Assembly: GCA_030374805.1 (NCBI GenBank)
Contig: JARGSG010000015.1
Span: 186,001-250,000 of the forward strand
Source of the DNA: Gracilaria gracilis
Lineage: Eukaryota; Rhodophyta; Florideophyceae; Gracilariales; Gracilariaceae
Length of the DNA: 64,000 nucleotides
Reading direction: 5' to 3'
A program made the position numbers and the translations under genes. Below are positions 47,997 through 57,862 of this stretch, one piece after another (the first letter of the stretch is position 1; each line of letters opens with the position of its first letter). The notes below the pieces were generated by a model. That model saw only the letters and a program-made list of their open reading frames with translations, searched no databases and had not been told where the DNA came from.

Positions 47997-50900
47997 CTAC
48001 CGTTGTTCAAGTCTTTGCTTACTCTTAGACCTTAGGGCGTTGATCTTGTTGATAACTTGTTTTTGGTTCGGGAAGTCTGGCGGCAAACGCCCCTGGTCAT
48101 CCTTGAAAAACTCTTCAAACTGTTTAAACATATGCCTTGGCTTAGGTCGGTTTGCCTCGTCAAGGCACAGCTGGTGCTCATGCATTTCAGTGATCTTTGC
48201 AATATATCTCGCCCTCATCCTGGACTTTCCTCCACCGTTGTCCGCTTCTTCTCCATATGCGATAACTGGCGTACCATCATGCCCCATCTGACAAAACGGT
48301 TGTATTCGCCATAAAGCCTTACGAAGCTTACACCATCCCTCAATGACCGCAAGAGAAGGCACGTCACCTTGCCGTGGATACTTGCCAACAAGACGATCTC
48401 GAAAAACGGATGCTGGCAATTCAGCTTCTCCTTTGCCTTCATCTAGCCATTGGAAGACTTCGTTCTTGTAAACAAGCAATGCATTAGTTTCCACCATGTC
48501 TCTAAGTGCAAGATCTTTGGCCCATCCATAACTGAGACTTAAAACTGTCTGCTGGTCTTCGCCTCCCGTTAAATGCGAGCCAGCCCATAGGTAGGCTGAC
48601 GGATCGGAAAAGGCTGGCAACTCACGATCGCGGTACATCTCCGTAGCCAACACAACGGCACGCGCAGATACGTCTTTGTCCACTGGAGGGCCTTTGCACT
48701 GATGAGATTGAAGAAAACGTTCACTCTTGAAGCTCCGATTGCACTCATGGCAACTTCTTCCCGCAATACCCGTCTTCACCAACGGAGTCATGTTTGCTTC
48801 TTCCTTATGGTGTTTATCCACAGTTACAACAGAATTACTCCTCTTTGATCGGATATGGCTGATTGTATCCACTAGTAGTCCTCCTGTAACACCATGTGGA
48901 GGAGAAGAAAGCTTAACAACTCTACTATTAATCTGGCGTCCAATAACCAGGAGACGGACTTGTGTGACGGAACCGGTCCATTCCACAACTGTAGAGTGAT
49001 GGGTGGCGTGTCTAGTATCCACACCAACAGGGTAGCTTGTGCTGGCTACATCGTTGGAGTGTTCGGAATTGCTTATGCCATTATCAACCATATTCATTGA
49101 CTTCTGCCTATCTCCATCATATTGGGTAAAGATGGTGAATCCGGGGGCACCTATTCCGGCCGCACTACTTTGACCGTCGACCTGAGATGGAACATTGGGG
49201 TTGTCCGGTGCTGTGTGGAGTAACTCGGAAGGAGGGGCTTCACCATGATGTAGCAAACTCTGAAAAAGACCACCATCACTAAATTCCAAAACGGACTCTT
49301 TGCCGATCCCTCCAAAATCATGCACACTTAGCCTAACCAGTGCTTTACCATCTTCTGATGTTGACCAGTCATGATATACGATATCATTGGCGCCTTCGAG
49401 TTCAGGGATTTCAGAGGCTTGAGATCTTAGAGCCTTTACGCGGTCTTGGGACTGTCGGTCAAGCACGATATGGCCGGCGGCGGTATCTAAGAATATGTTA
49501 TCGGAGTTGATGTACGTCAGTGCTTGGTCAATTGTTAGACAGCTCCCCTCGCCGAACCGAGAGAGCACCTTCATGACATGCTCAAAATGAGCGTCTAGGA
49601 GAGATTCACAAGTTTGGGAACAGGAATGGATGAGACGAATTGCGCGGAAGCTATGAGACCGCGCCACATACGGAAGGAAGCAGGCGAAAGTTTGATTCTT
49701 ATAGACTGGCTTGTTATCCGTGATAAAGATAAGCTCACCCGCCTCCGGAAAATCAAGGCGAATGCGATGAAGTAGAGCCTCGATAACGAAAGTCATGATG
49801 GATACATCCTCGATAGACTCTGCTGATATGAAGTGATCGTAGAACACATGCTTCAACTCGTCCTTGCCGGTTTCATATTCAACCCCTTGCTCAAAGAAGA
49901 ACACAGTAGCTCCGTGAAGTGCAGCCTCTTGAAGAAGAGGGATCTTCCCGGCCTTCAGTGAAGGAGTATGGGGGTGTTCAAAGTTCATGAAAACGATTAG
50001 ACGATTTCGCAGCTTGTGTGCGCGGATATCATGGATTGCATTCTCCATAGCCTTGTCTTGGACCGTCTTGCGACAGAGGTAACACATGTATGATATGAAC
50101 TTCCTGCGGCATGCTTCAATTATCTCCTTTACGGAATTAATCTCTGCGGGGGGGGCCATCTTTAACAGGGAGTCAATGACTGCAAACGGAAAGGCACATC
50201 CCCTACACTCACAGTTACGATCTCGCATCGCATCCAAATCACTTGCCAGCGTGGAGGACTTAAGAGCGAAGCCAACGTCGTGGAATCCAGAATCATCAGT
50301 TCCGAGATGGCTCTCTACAAAAGAGTGCATGAGGAACCATTCTGCTTTGTCAATCTCGCGAAGAAATGCGGTTCGCTCTTCGTACGGAACAAAGCGAATG
50401 GCAATATCTCTCACAAGCACCAACGGGTCCTTCACCAGAGTGCGCGTCGCGTTGTCAATAGGGACTGGCCATTTCAATTCTTTCCGCGTTAGAGCGTTCA
50501 ATACAGCATAAAAAGAACCGCGCGAGAGAGGGTTAGAGGTAGACGCCTCAAGCGCCCTGCAGTATTCCTGATGCATAAGACTTCCGTTTTTAGACACCAT
50601 AACTGCGGGGAGCTGGATCATTTTCTCGTCCACAACTATTCGAAGCGCACTCCATGAAACTAGAACCAAGTTTTCTGGAGAAAAGAGGAATGCAAGCAAA
50701 TGGCGTAATGACTCGTCTTGAACTTTTGTTCGACCGTACTTGGCAGGCTGCAACTCACCACATTCAAGAAGCACTTCCCAGTCACGACGAGCTCTGCTGA
50801 AGGTCTTTCCCGTCATTTTAAGAGTATCTTCTTTTCCGTCGTCACTTTCTTCTTCATGACCAGCAGTATCCTCGTCGTGGCCAAGCAAACGATTAACCTC

Positions 50901-51521
50901 TGCTCGGGACATGCTCCCGCAGAGAACGCTTCGGACATATCTCCGCGCTATAGTTCCGCGCTTCGTTGCCTTCATGGCTGTTATGACATTTGAAATAAGT
51001 TTCTCTTGCACACTGGCATTGGCCTGGGCACGGGTGTCGAACATCTGAACGACAGTGGAAGGGTCTGTGGGATAAACGAGTAAAGAGAGTGCAGCGATAA
51101 TCTTTCTGACCAGGGCATGTGCGGGCTTTATATTTGGTCTTTCGCCGAGCGTGGCACTCATGTTGATTATGCGCGTTAGAGCGCGGGGGTCGATGTCGAG
51201 CGCTTTAAGCACAGCACGCAATTTGTCTTTGGCCTCCGGGGAGATGAGTGGGATTGGTTCCGCAGATGGATTTGGAGAAGGATGGGCTGGATGATGGGGA
51301 GGCGGCTGTACGGAGGGTTCATCGGGGACGACGACGGGTGCAGGGCGCATGGAAGGATCGGACAGGGGGACGTCGATAGGAGGTACGAAAAGGGCATCTT
51401 GGGGGTGCATGGAGGGGTCGGGCGCCCTCCAGGGCGGGGCGGAAGGCTCCACGCGGCGGCGGCGTTTGGCGGCGTGGGCGCTTTCGGGGGTCTGGGTCAT
51501 GATGACGGGCACGTTGGTCAT
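47997..51521 (-). CDS. Large transposase-derived protein candidate with zinc finger
   Basis: A 1174-residue single-exon protein; the frame opens at a TTG (51617) and the ATG at 51521 is used. The N-terminal 100 residues are Pro-rich. Residues about 460-720 resemble, from memory, a large family of uncharacterised transposon-related proteins in invertebrates and protists. They have a Cys-rich lead-in (CRGCAFPF, then YMCYLCR) and an RNase-H-like core with I-T-D-N-x3-Y (D602), a motif around SCSQTCESLLDAHFEH (D643) and T-I-D-Q-A-L-T-Y-I. The first expected acidic residue reads Asn (MNFE, N513). A zinc finger CHECNRSF...HQC lies at about 922-941, followed by GWAKDLALRD. No flanking inverted repeats or target duplications were found. 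It may be a domesticated or dead transposase; the family call is inference, the long intact frame is seen. Confidence 0.55.
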   Translation of the reverse strand: MTNVPVIMTQTPESAHAAKRRRRVEPSAPPWRAPDPSMHPQDALFVPPIDVPLSDPSMRPAPVVVPDEPSVQPPPHHPAHPSPNPSAEPIPLISPEAKDKLRAVLKALDIDPRALTRIINMSATLGERPNIKPAHALVRKIIAALSLLVYPTDPSTVVQMFDTRAQANASVQEKLISNVITAMKATKRGTIARRYVRSVLCGSMSRAEVNRLLGHDEDTAGHEEESDDGKEDTLKMTGKTFSRARRDWEVLLECGELQPAKYGRTKVQDESLRHLLAFLFSPENLVLVSWSALRIVVDEKMIQLPAVMVSKNGSLMHQEYCRALEASTSNPLSRGSFYAVLNALTRKELKWPVPIDNATRTLVKDPLVLVRDIAIRFVPYEERTAFLREIDKAEWFLMHSFVESHLGTDDSGFHDVGFALKSSTLASDLDAMRDRNCECRGCAFPFAVIDSLLKMAPPAEINSVKEIIEACRRKFISYMCYLCRKTVQDKAMENAIHDIRAHKLRNRLIVFMNFEHPHTPSLKAGKIPLLQEAALHGATVFFFEQGVEYETGKDELKHVFYDHFISAESIEDVSIMTFVIEALLHRIRLDFPEAGELIFITDNKPVYKNQTFACFLPYVARSHSFRAIRLIHSCSQTCESLLDAHFEHVMKVLSRFGEGSCLTIDQALTYINSDNIFLDTAAGHIVLDRQSQDRVKALRSQASEIPELEGANDIVYHDWSTSEDGKALVRLSVHDFGGIGKESVLEFSDGGLFQSLLHHGEAPPSELLHTAPDNPNVPSQVDGQSSAAGIGAPGFTIFTQYDGDRQKSMNMVDNGISNSEHSNDVASTSYPVGVDTRHATHHSTVVEWTGSVTQVRLLVIGRQINSRVVKLSSPPHGVTGGLLVDTISHIRSKRSNSVVTVDKHHKEEANMTPLVKTGIAGRSCHECNRSFKSERFLQSHQCKGPPVDKDVSARAVVLATEMYRDRELPAFSDPSAYLWAGSHLTGGEDQQTVLSLSYGWAKDLALRDMVETNALLVYKNEVFQWLDEGKGEAELPASVFRDRLVGKYPRQGDVPSLAVIEGWCKLRKALWRIQPFCQMGHDGTPVIAYGEEADNGGGKSRMRARYIAKITEMHEHQLCLDEANRPKPRHMFKQFEEFFKDDQGRLPPDFPNQKQVINKINALRSKSKQRLEQR

Positions 51522-51865
51522 GGAGGACGGTGAACGCGATGGGCAGGGCGTCGGTGTCGGGCAGTTGATCGCCAGCCGCGCGCGCGACGCGCCACCTTCA
51601 CCGATTAACGAGCGCAACCTAAATAATGCGCGTCTTACAGCGCGTTCCCAGCACCACTACGTTGCAAAAGAATACACTCTCTGTAATTGGACCGCTTCAA
51701 CAACCTGCCATGCGCACCGACCCCCGACCTCATCATCATGTATCTTATCTACAGAGTCTGTACCGTTCACCAGATAGCAGAGATAATGACATCTCTCTTT
51801 AGGGACGCTTGAGAAGCCGCTTCGCTGCTCAGGCGCGCGCTACTCTCTCAAGCACAGTCTCCGAA
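51522..51865. promoter_or_regulatory. Short divergent promoter, transposase-like / SPT7-like
   Basis: 344 bp head-to-head gap, GC-rich near the transposase-like start. No clear TATA box. Confidence 0.4.
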
Positions 51866-53749
51866 ATGATGCAGACCACTCAAGTTCTGGAGCGATACCG
51901 CCGGCTGTTTGGTTCTCTGCCGAATCTATCGCTCACGTTATCTGAAGCTGACATTTCAGCGGCACAAGAAGCAGCGAACACTCCGGAAGCCTGGAGAGCT
52001 CATTTCCTATCTCACTCAAGCGCCAATTTGCGCCGTGCACTATCGCACGCTCTCTTGGAATTGGTTTCCATTTGCCACTCAGATGATGTACAATATGAAC
52101 GCGATGAGGGAATGATGGAAGGCGATGACGGCGGTTACACTTCACCCGCGTCCCTGCTTGAGGAAGATAAGAGTAGTGCTTCTTCAATTCTCTGTTACGA
52201 CCTGCTTGGCGCTCCGGCTGGCCAGTCTTCATCTGAAAGTGATGCACTTCCGTATCAATCGACATCCACGGTGCTTCTCGCGGAGCAGGCTCTTAGACAA
52301 CTTACAACTTTCGCCGAGGGCCAACAATCACAGGCTCCTGAAACCCAAACATTTGCGCCCTTGTTTTCGGAATTGCGTGCAATTGTGCTCAAAGCGCGGA
52401 CGAGAGAGCTCCGTCATCCGGATCAACTTGCGGACGCTCTACAAACTCTAATTGAGGACCAAAACGCGCCAGAGACAGTACGTGAACAACTGAAATCTTT
52501 TATCTCCGACGCTAGAAGATGTGCGCAGGCTTGTCATGAAAGAGCTCTGGTCCGTTCTCAAGCCGACGCTTTATTAACTGGTCTTCTGTCTTCCAACGCA
52601 CCCAAATCGTCGTTTACGCCTGCCGTCGCGTTACGTACGCCTCGAAAACGTCCGCGCGCTCCAAGTTTTGCGAATGTGAACCCTCGTCCTGCTCCGTCTG
52701 CTTCATTACTTGAGATTTTGGGCCACGACCATCCTGTCGCCAAAAACGTTTATAATCTTCGTCGCTACCATGCATGGCGTACTGCAGTGGTAACTAAATT
52801 TCGAGAAATGCGAGGAGACCAAAGTTTGAAGAAAGAACCAATCATATCGCAAACCAGTCCTCGCGCGAAGAGTCCGCGATTGCGGGGGAAGAAACCACGC
52901 AAAGACTTGATAGAAATATTCAATGATGTAGGGCAGACCATTGTCCCTGTGACTCAAGATCGTCATCAAGCCACGCTGCTTTCTTCGTGTGCTTTGGTTC
53001 TTTCACACTCTGGGTTTTCACAAGCCTCCACAAGCGCTTTGAACCTTTTGGTGGACGTCGTCGAGGAGTTCATCATGCAAATAGGTGCTAGTCTCAGTGC
53101 TGTACGGGAAAACGTTGAGAACTCTTTGGACACTGCTACCCCGGCACAAAGGAGCCGCAGACGAAAAACTTCTGATGACAGAGCTCAAGAGTTCAGGATC
53201 ATATGCGACTCAGGTGCTAAAGGTGGTTTTCTAGATTTGTTGTATTACACAAAGATCGATGCACATCGCACTGCTATGAAGATCCACGACGCGGAGAAAA
53301 GACTTGAGCTTCACCTTCTTAGTGGCAAGGAAAGCGCACTTCTTATGCGAGACCACGCCCAGGCCAAGCTGATTGATGACACTGCACTCGCAGAGCTTCA
53401 TAATCTACCCCGCCCAAATGAAGTCAAAGGAGGCGTAAAAGGGCAGGATGGGCCCGTGTCTGAAGAAGATATCAAGTTTGACGGTGAACCGTTTGTCTTT
53501 GGTTATCTTTGTGAATCTGTTCGTCTAGATGTTCTTGGTGATGTAACAGTTCCGGTACGAGCAGTTTACGGGAACAAGAAATCTATCAAGGACGGTGTTG
53601 CGAGTGGCCGTGTTGAGCGAGTTCATCGATCACCACGGCCGAAGAGCAAGAATGTGTCTCTGCAGGGCACCCCTTCTTCATCACCTTCAGGTGCACCGTT
53701 TACACCGGTCAAGGCGGAAGCAAAGTTTGTGGATATAGGTGACGGATAA
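51866..53749 (+). CDS. SPT7/SUPT7L-like histone-fold protein
   Basis: A 627-residue protein from the ATG at 51866 (the frame opens at a TTG, 51809). The only recognised domain is at about 366-410: LLSSCALVLSHSGFSQASTSALNLLVDVVEEFIMQIG, which fits the bromodomain-associated histone fold (BTP) found in SPT7, SUPT7L and TAF3/TAF8 proteins, where the pattern AHxGFxxxsxxALxxLxDvlxxyl is typical. In SAGA, SPT7 uses this fold to pair with TAF10. No bromodomain is visible. A helical segment of unknown type (HPVAKNVYNLRRYHAWRTAV) lies near 297-316, and a Ser/Pro-rich basic C-terminus ends the protein. Assignment to SAGA versus TFIID is open; a TAF8/TAF3-like role is the main alternative. Single exon. 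Confidence 0.55.
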   Translation: MMQTTQVLERYRRLFGSLPNLSLTLSEADISAAQEAANTPEAWRAHFLSHSSANLRRALSHALLELVSICHSDDVQYERDEGMMEGDDGGYTSPASLLEEDKSSASSILCYDLLGAPAGQSSSESDALPYQSTSTVLLAEQALRQLTTFAEGQQSQAPETQTFAPLFSELRAIVLKARTRELRHPDQLADALQTLIEDQNAPETVREQLKSFISDARRCAQACHERALVRSQADALLTGLLSSNAPKSSFTPAVALRTPRKRPRAPSFANVNPRPAPSASLLEILGHDHPVAKNVYNLRRYHAWRTAVVTKFREMRGDQSLKKEPIISQTSPRAKSPRLRGKKPRKDLIEIFNDVGQTIVPVTQDRHQATLLSSCALVLSHSGFSQASTSALNLLVDVVEEFIMQIGASLSAVRENVENSLDTATPAQRSRRRKTSDDRAQEFRIICDSGAKGGFLDLLYYTKIDAHRTAMKIHDAEKRLELHLLSGKESALLMRDHAQAKLIDDTALAELHNLPRPNEVKGGVKGQDGPVSEEDIKFDGEPFVFGYLCESVRLDVLGDVTVPVRAVYGNKKSIKDGVASGRVERVHRSPRPKSKNVSLQGTPSSSPSGAPFTPVKAEAKFVDIGDG

Positions 53750-53868
53750 ATCTCAATCTCAAGACGACGTAAAGTGTGGTGAGGAACGTTAACCGCTCTT
53801 TGCAACAAGGCAAGGCATTATTTCACATGTATGACTTTCCACCGGAATCGCTGTGATATAGAGTTATC

Positions 53869-53933
53869 TACGTTGGGTGCTCGTGGATGACTGATATTCA
53901 TTATTCATTATTCATCCGCGAGCACCTAACGTA
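53869..53933 (+). repeat. Stem-loop with 22 bp stem, G-U tolerant
   Basis: Left arm 53869-53890 and right arm 53912-53933 pair over 22 positions with two mismatches. On the plus-strand RNA both are G-U wobbles, so the stem would be unbroken with a 21-base AT-rich loop. It starts 119 bp past the stop of the SPT7-like gene. Confidence 0.8.
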
Positions 53934-53992
53934 TCTAATACACTGCGAGATTTTGCGCTAGCGAGAACCATGCCTTGCCGCCGGGCGGTGCG

Positions 53993-54442
53993 ATGGACGC
54001 TGCAAATGGCGCGGACGCGCGCTTGCTGAACTTGGAGGCGCATTCGGTGGTGGATGGTTTTGGCTCGGTTAGTGCCAAGAGCTTACCCGTGCAGGGTTTC
54101 TTGAAGCGACATGACTCGTTCTTGTCTATGGGTGGTGTTCGCGCGAGTGGTGAGGAGATGATGTTTGCCAATGGTAGGAATCCTTTTTGGGTTGAGATTT
54201 CTGTTGGGTTGAACTTGTTTTGGTACTGTCGCCGTTTGGTTGGTTTGAGATGGGGAGTTGTGTTTGGTGTTGGCTTTCTTCTTGCTGAGAGGCGCTCCCT
54301 TCTTCTCTCTAACTTTTTTTGTTTCTGTGTGTGTTTTTTTTTACTTCTTGGTGTTACGACGTTGGATCGACATGACATGTCGAATGTCATGTCACACATT
54401 GTGGTTCATCTAGAAACCGCTCACATCATCTTCTCTACTTGA
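53993..54442 (+). CDS. Possible small hypothetical protein
   Basis: A 149-codon frame from the first ATG (53993), with no recognisable domain. The N-terminal 75 residues look protein-like (LLNLEAHSVVDGFGSVSAKSLPVQGF), and the second half is hydrophobic and Cys/Phe-rich with T-runs in the DNA. A 154-codon frame on the opposite strand (54399-53935, Lys/Arg/Pro-rich) overlaps it almost completely, and I cannot tell which, if either, is real. Confidence 0.2.
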   Translation: MDAANGADARLLNLEAHSVVDGFGSVSAKSLPVQGFLKRHDSFLSMGGVRASGEEMMFANGRNPFWVEISVGLNLFWYCRRLVGLRWGVVFGVGFLLAERRSLLLSNFFCFCVCFFLLLGVTTLDRHDMSNVMSHIVVHLETAHIIFST

Positions 54443-55271
54443 TTTCGACGCATTTCATTCAATACACCGCGACACTTCAAACAGTGCTCAACTTATAACT
54501 ACCCCTGTATCGCGATACTCACATTGTACCTTTTATTCATAATCAATATGGTGTTCCGTCGTAGCTCATTTAACCCAAGGTAAAGTTCACTCTACAGGTA
54601 GATCCCCACCTTTCTAGTCAACGCGTCTGAAACTTGTACGACATCGATTCAGTTTCAGCGTAGCGATAAAACGAAGTGCTGCCCCGCACATACATGCACA
54701 GGGAGCTGCGCAGCGCAGTGTTCCAATCGCTCACAATCTCCACAACTTGCCCAAGGGCCACGCACGCGTGTACCTGACGCAATTCTCAAACCCATTTGTA
54801 GATATGGCACCATGAATGGCCATTAACCGGCCCATGCGCATGCTGTCGGTTAAGGGTTCCCTGTTTCATTACGCGTACTGAATCGTCGTGTCCCTGAAAC
54901 CAGGAAAGAGTGCGCTCCTCAGAGAGGAAAGGAGAGTCGCCAACATGTATCAGTCTGATGTGCGCCATGTTCGGTCGGCTTGGCAATGAATTAGATTGCA
55001 CTCGCAGATAACATCATATGCTGTCCGTGAGTGCAAACCTAATTCTCCACAAGCTCGGGCCACTTTCGTCGTGAACACGAATCTTGTAAAGCTACATTGG
55101 AACAAACGGCTGCACAGTGGCCACACAAAAATGCCTACCGTCGTGGAATAATGGAAGATCTAGAGAAATCTTTGAATCTCAGATCAACCCATAGGCTTCA
55201 AGCCAGACAGAACTGGACACTAGAGCTAGACATGTATCTATCTACCTCAAGGGTACCAAACAATCGCTTCG

Positions 55272-55667
55272 ATGAACCAAGAGCTGCGAGTGTATCGTCC
55301 TACTGCAAGTAACTTTGCGTTTATTGACTTCGCAACTACCGGTACGACGTGGTACAACGCCAAGTCAATTGGGAAGTACACCCAAACGGTGAAAAGTGAC
55401 GAAGACGGAGCGAGGAAGTTCCTGGAAAACCGGGAAAAGTTCATGACCGATAAATGTTCGTCTGGTGGCGTTACTAACATTCCAAAGCTTGACAAGGTCG
55501 TGGTTACCGTCGTTACCAATAGCGATGCGGAGCCAAGGCCCTATGGCTCATCAGCGAGGGCGTTGAAATTCTTCGGCAAACCTGTTAACGTGACAGTTGT
55601 GAACGTATCAGAGTTGTCGGCAGTTCAACTATTGAATCCCACTGATCGAACGAAAGAACTCCTTTAA
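55272..55667 (+). CDS. Small hypothetical protein
   Basis: A 131-residue frame beginning MNQELRVYRPTASNFAFIDF. It has no signal peptide, membrane segment or known motif. Strand-like segments (KVVVTVVTNS, KPVNVTVVNVSEL) suggest a beta-rich fold. It sits alone between the SPT7-like and ferredoxin-MBL genes. Real coding is possible but unproven. Confidence 0.35.
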   Translation: MNQELRVYRPTASNFAFIDFATTGTTWYNAKSIGKYTQTVKSDEDGARKFLENREKFMTDKCSSGGVTNIPKLDKVVVTVVTNSDAEPRPYGSSARALKFFGKPVNVTVVNVSELSAVQLLNPTDRTKELL

Positions 55668-56264
55668 GAATTTCAGGAACTCAAGGAATTCCAGCAATGA
55701 TTGCCAACGAGTTTGTATTAAGACTTTCCTTACTATCGCGGCGATCACAGAACGGAAGCATGCTTCCGAAGTTACAAGTTGCATGGAGGATGGTGAAGAG
55801 TTCAGATCATTGCGTTGTCGAGGTCGACAACAAGAAGAGGAGGAGAACAGCGCAACAGGAAGAAAACAAAGTGGTCTGATGAGAAGTTGCGAAGCAGGAA
55901 GTGATCGTCATGATGCTTTGTTCTTCAGGAAGCCCCGTGGGTTTAAACTGTTGACGGCGCACACGCAACCGATGTCTCTGTCGGAACCTGTCTGTCCATC
56001 GAGAGCGAGAGGGCGTCCCTCACGCAGATAAAGAGAGCGAATTATCTGGAAGTATTATGGCTTCATTTGAGAGATGTACCGAGTAAATAGCCAAGATATC
56101 TCGAGGGCACGGGGCATCTGTTTCAGTATGGTACGGAGTACAGTATTACTACCTGAATTGAGCATGTGCATTAAAGACCCGTTTACGGTATGTGATGAAG
56201 TACGGAGTACTCCTGAACCATTGCATCAGTTACTAATTTCGCCCGATAAGGAGTGTTCTGAACA
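55668..56264. other. Intergenic, no gene seen
   Basis: Short frames only. TACGGAGTAC occurs twice about 65 bp apart near 56138-56209. Confidence 0.4.
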
Positions 56265-57281
56265 TCAAACATAGCTCTCTGTAGAGGCTTGCATTCGCTG
56301 CATCAAAGCTCGGAGCTCCGAACGACGTTCATTCCCATCTTCGAACTCTATTTTTCGGCCGTGCCCAGGCCAGATGTACTTAAAGTCAACATCAGCCAGG
56401 GAGGCGATGCTTTGAATCTGAGCATTCCAACTGAAGGAGTTGTACGGTTTGAAAGCCACCAGCCTTCCAACCTTACTCGAGAAGGCCACATGATCCCCTG
56501 AGAACAAACTTTTTGTCTGTGAGTGGTACATGCAAATGGATCCCTTCGAGTGACCTGGGGTGTGCAACAGGGTGATTTCATCTGAAATTGAATACGGAAA
56601 GTCGGCGTCTTGTAATTTGACTTCACATTGATGTGTCATCTGGGATCGATTGCACTCTGCAGCATGAATAATTCGTGGGCATCTTAAACGGGTCGCCCAC
56701 TGAGCATGTCCGTGAACATCGTCGCTATGTGACAGGGCGAGATACAAATTACGATCGCCGACAACCTTTTCAATACACTTCGCCAACTTCTCTGAGAACC
56801 GTGGGCAGTCAAAGATAACAGCAGTGTCTGATGTCATTAATAACCAGCTAGAAGCGCCGAAAGTGAACTCGGAAGCATAACCATTGAAGTATACACCCGG
56901 TACTTCATCTCCGTTCTTGTCCGTTGCTGGGGTCGGAAACGACTTGGATATATCCTTTGTGAGCGGTTCTGGTGTTTCTGTTCGGATGCTGCCAGTAGGA
57001 CAAGAGACCATGGCCTGAAGCGCTCGACGTTTTTCCTGGTTGTTCCGAGGTTGACTATGCACCGCAGACTTCAGATTGGCACGGCCAAAGGTGGCCGGCG
57101 CAACCCATCGGCAGATATCACAATCAATGCAGCTTGAGTCAACAAATATATTTCCCTCAACATTCTCCGCCCGGCGAGAACGATATGCGACGCATACCGG
57201 AGGTCTTGGGGACACTGTGAGCTTCGGTGTGCTTGGCGTACCTCTCAGAGGCAGTGATGTAATAAATGTCGGTTCGTTCAT
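56265..57281 (-). CDS. Ferredoxin-metallo-beta-lactamase fusion protein
   Basis: A 338-residue protein with two domains. The first is a single-cluster 4Fe-4S ferredoxin domain: C51, C54, C57 (CIDCDIC) and C94 (CPTGSI). The second, from about 128, is a metallo-beta-lactamase fold with an altered SHSDDVHGH motif at 184-192, H240 and H244 in HTPGHSKGS, GD at 262-263 and PGHG with H297. This fusion is known from cyanobacteria and plants, where it is uncharacterised and often plastid-targeted. The N-terminal 40 residues are Ser/Pro/Arg-rich and could be a transit peptide. Given the variant metal motif, catalysis should not be assumed. It is head-to-head with the armadillo gene. Confidence 0.88.
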   Translation of the reverse strand: MNEPTFITSLPLRGTPSTPKLTVSPRPPVCVAYRSRRAENVEGNIFVDSSCIDCDICRWVAPATFGRANLKSAVHSQPRNNQEKRRALQAMVSCPTGSIRTETPEPLTKDISKSFPTPATDKNGDEVPGVYFNGYASEFTFGASSWLLMTSDTAVIFDCPRFSEKLAKCIEKVVGDRNLYLALSHSDDVHGHAQWATRLRCPRIIHAAECNRSQMTHQCEVKLQDADFPYSISDEITLLHTPGHSKGSICMYHSQTKSLFSGDHVAFSSKVGRLVAFKPYNSFSWNAQIQSIASLADVDFKYIWPGHGRKIEFEDGNERRSELRALMQRMQASTESYV

Positions 57282-57862
57282 ACTCCAAGGCTAATCGAGA
57301 CTGTGGGAAATGAGCAACCGTTTAGCGTCCAGGAGAATAGTTTCGTAGCGGCGTGCGTTCTTGTGCCCTGGGCAGGGAGTCAAGCATCCATCAGCAGGAG
57401 ACATGCCTTAAGTGTGGAGACGGGTCGATAGAGGCTTCTGCTGCTGGATGAATCTGCTACACACTGTGGCAGGGTATTGGTGATAACATCGCAATTTCGC
57501 AGTGGAGGGTTGAGCTAGGATACTTCGCAGACGAAACCAATGATCTCCCTGCGTATGGATCGTGCTTAGCGGGCGTGAGGAGTTTCGAAATCTCAGGCCG
57601 CGCATCACGGCGCGCAGTCTTGCAAAATGCATTGGGCCACGTGTGATCGATTAGCGGATCAACAGTCTCGGCAAAATGATCTATGCGCCGTCGCCGGACG
57701 ATGCTCGGGCGGGCAAGCATGCACGTCTTGCGGGCTGTTGCTCCTGCATCCCCGCCCAGAGTTCATCGCCGTCGCGGATGATCATGCAACTATCGATACC
57801 GTTCTGTCAAGTAGCGTGTGCGAAAAGTTCCAAGTGCTATATCTCACTCTAGGGTCAGGGAA
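57282..57862. promoter_or_regulatory. Divergent promoter, ferredoxin-MBL / armadillo gene
   Basis: 581 bp. ORFs here are shadows or unsupported. Confidence 0.4.

Larger units (their letters stand above)
53750..55271. other. Sparse region with stem-loop and a weak gene candidate
   Basis: Contains the 53869-53933 hairpin and two overlapping frames at 53935-54442. From 54443 to 55271 no feature is visible; frames 54786-55001 (-) and 55097-55312 (+) are short and unsupported. Confidence 0.35.

Noticed and set aside
53935-54399. Minus-strand Lys/Arg-rich 154-codon frame
   Set aside because: Composition mirrors T- and G-rich plus-strand DNA; cannot be preferred over the opposite frame.
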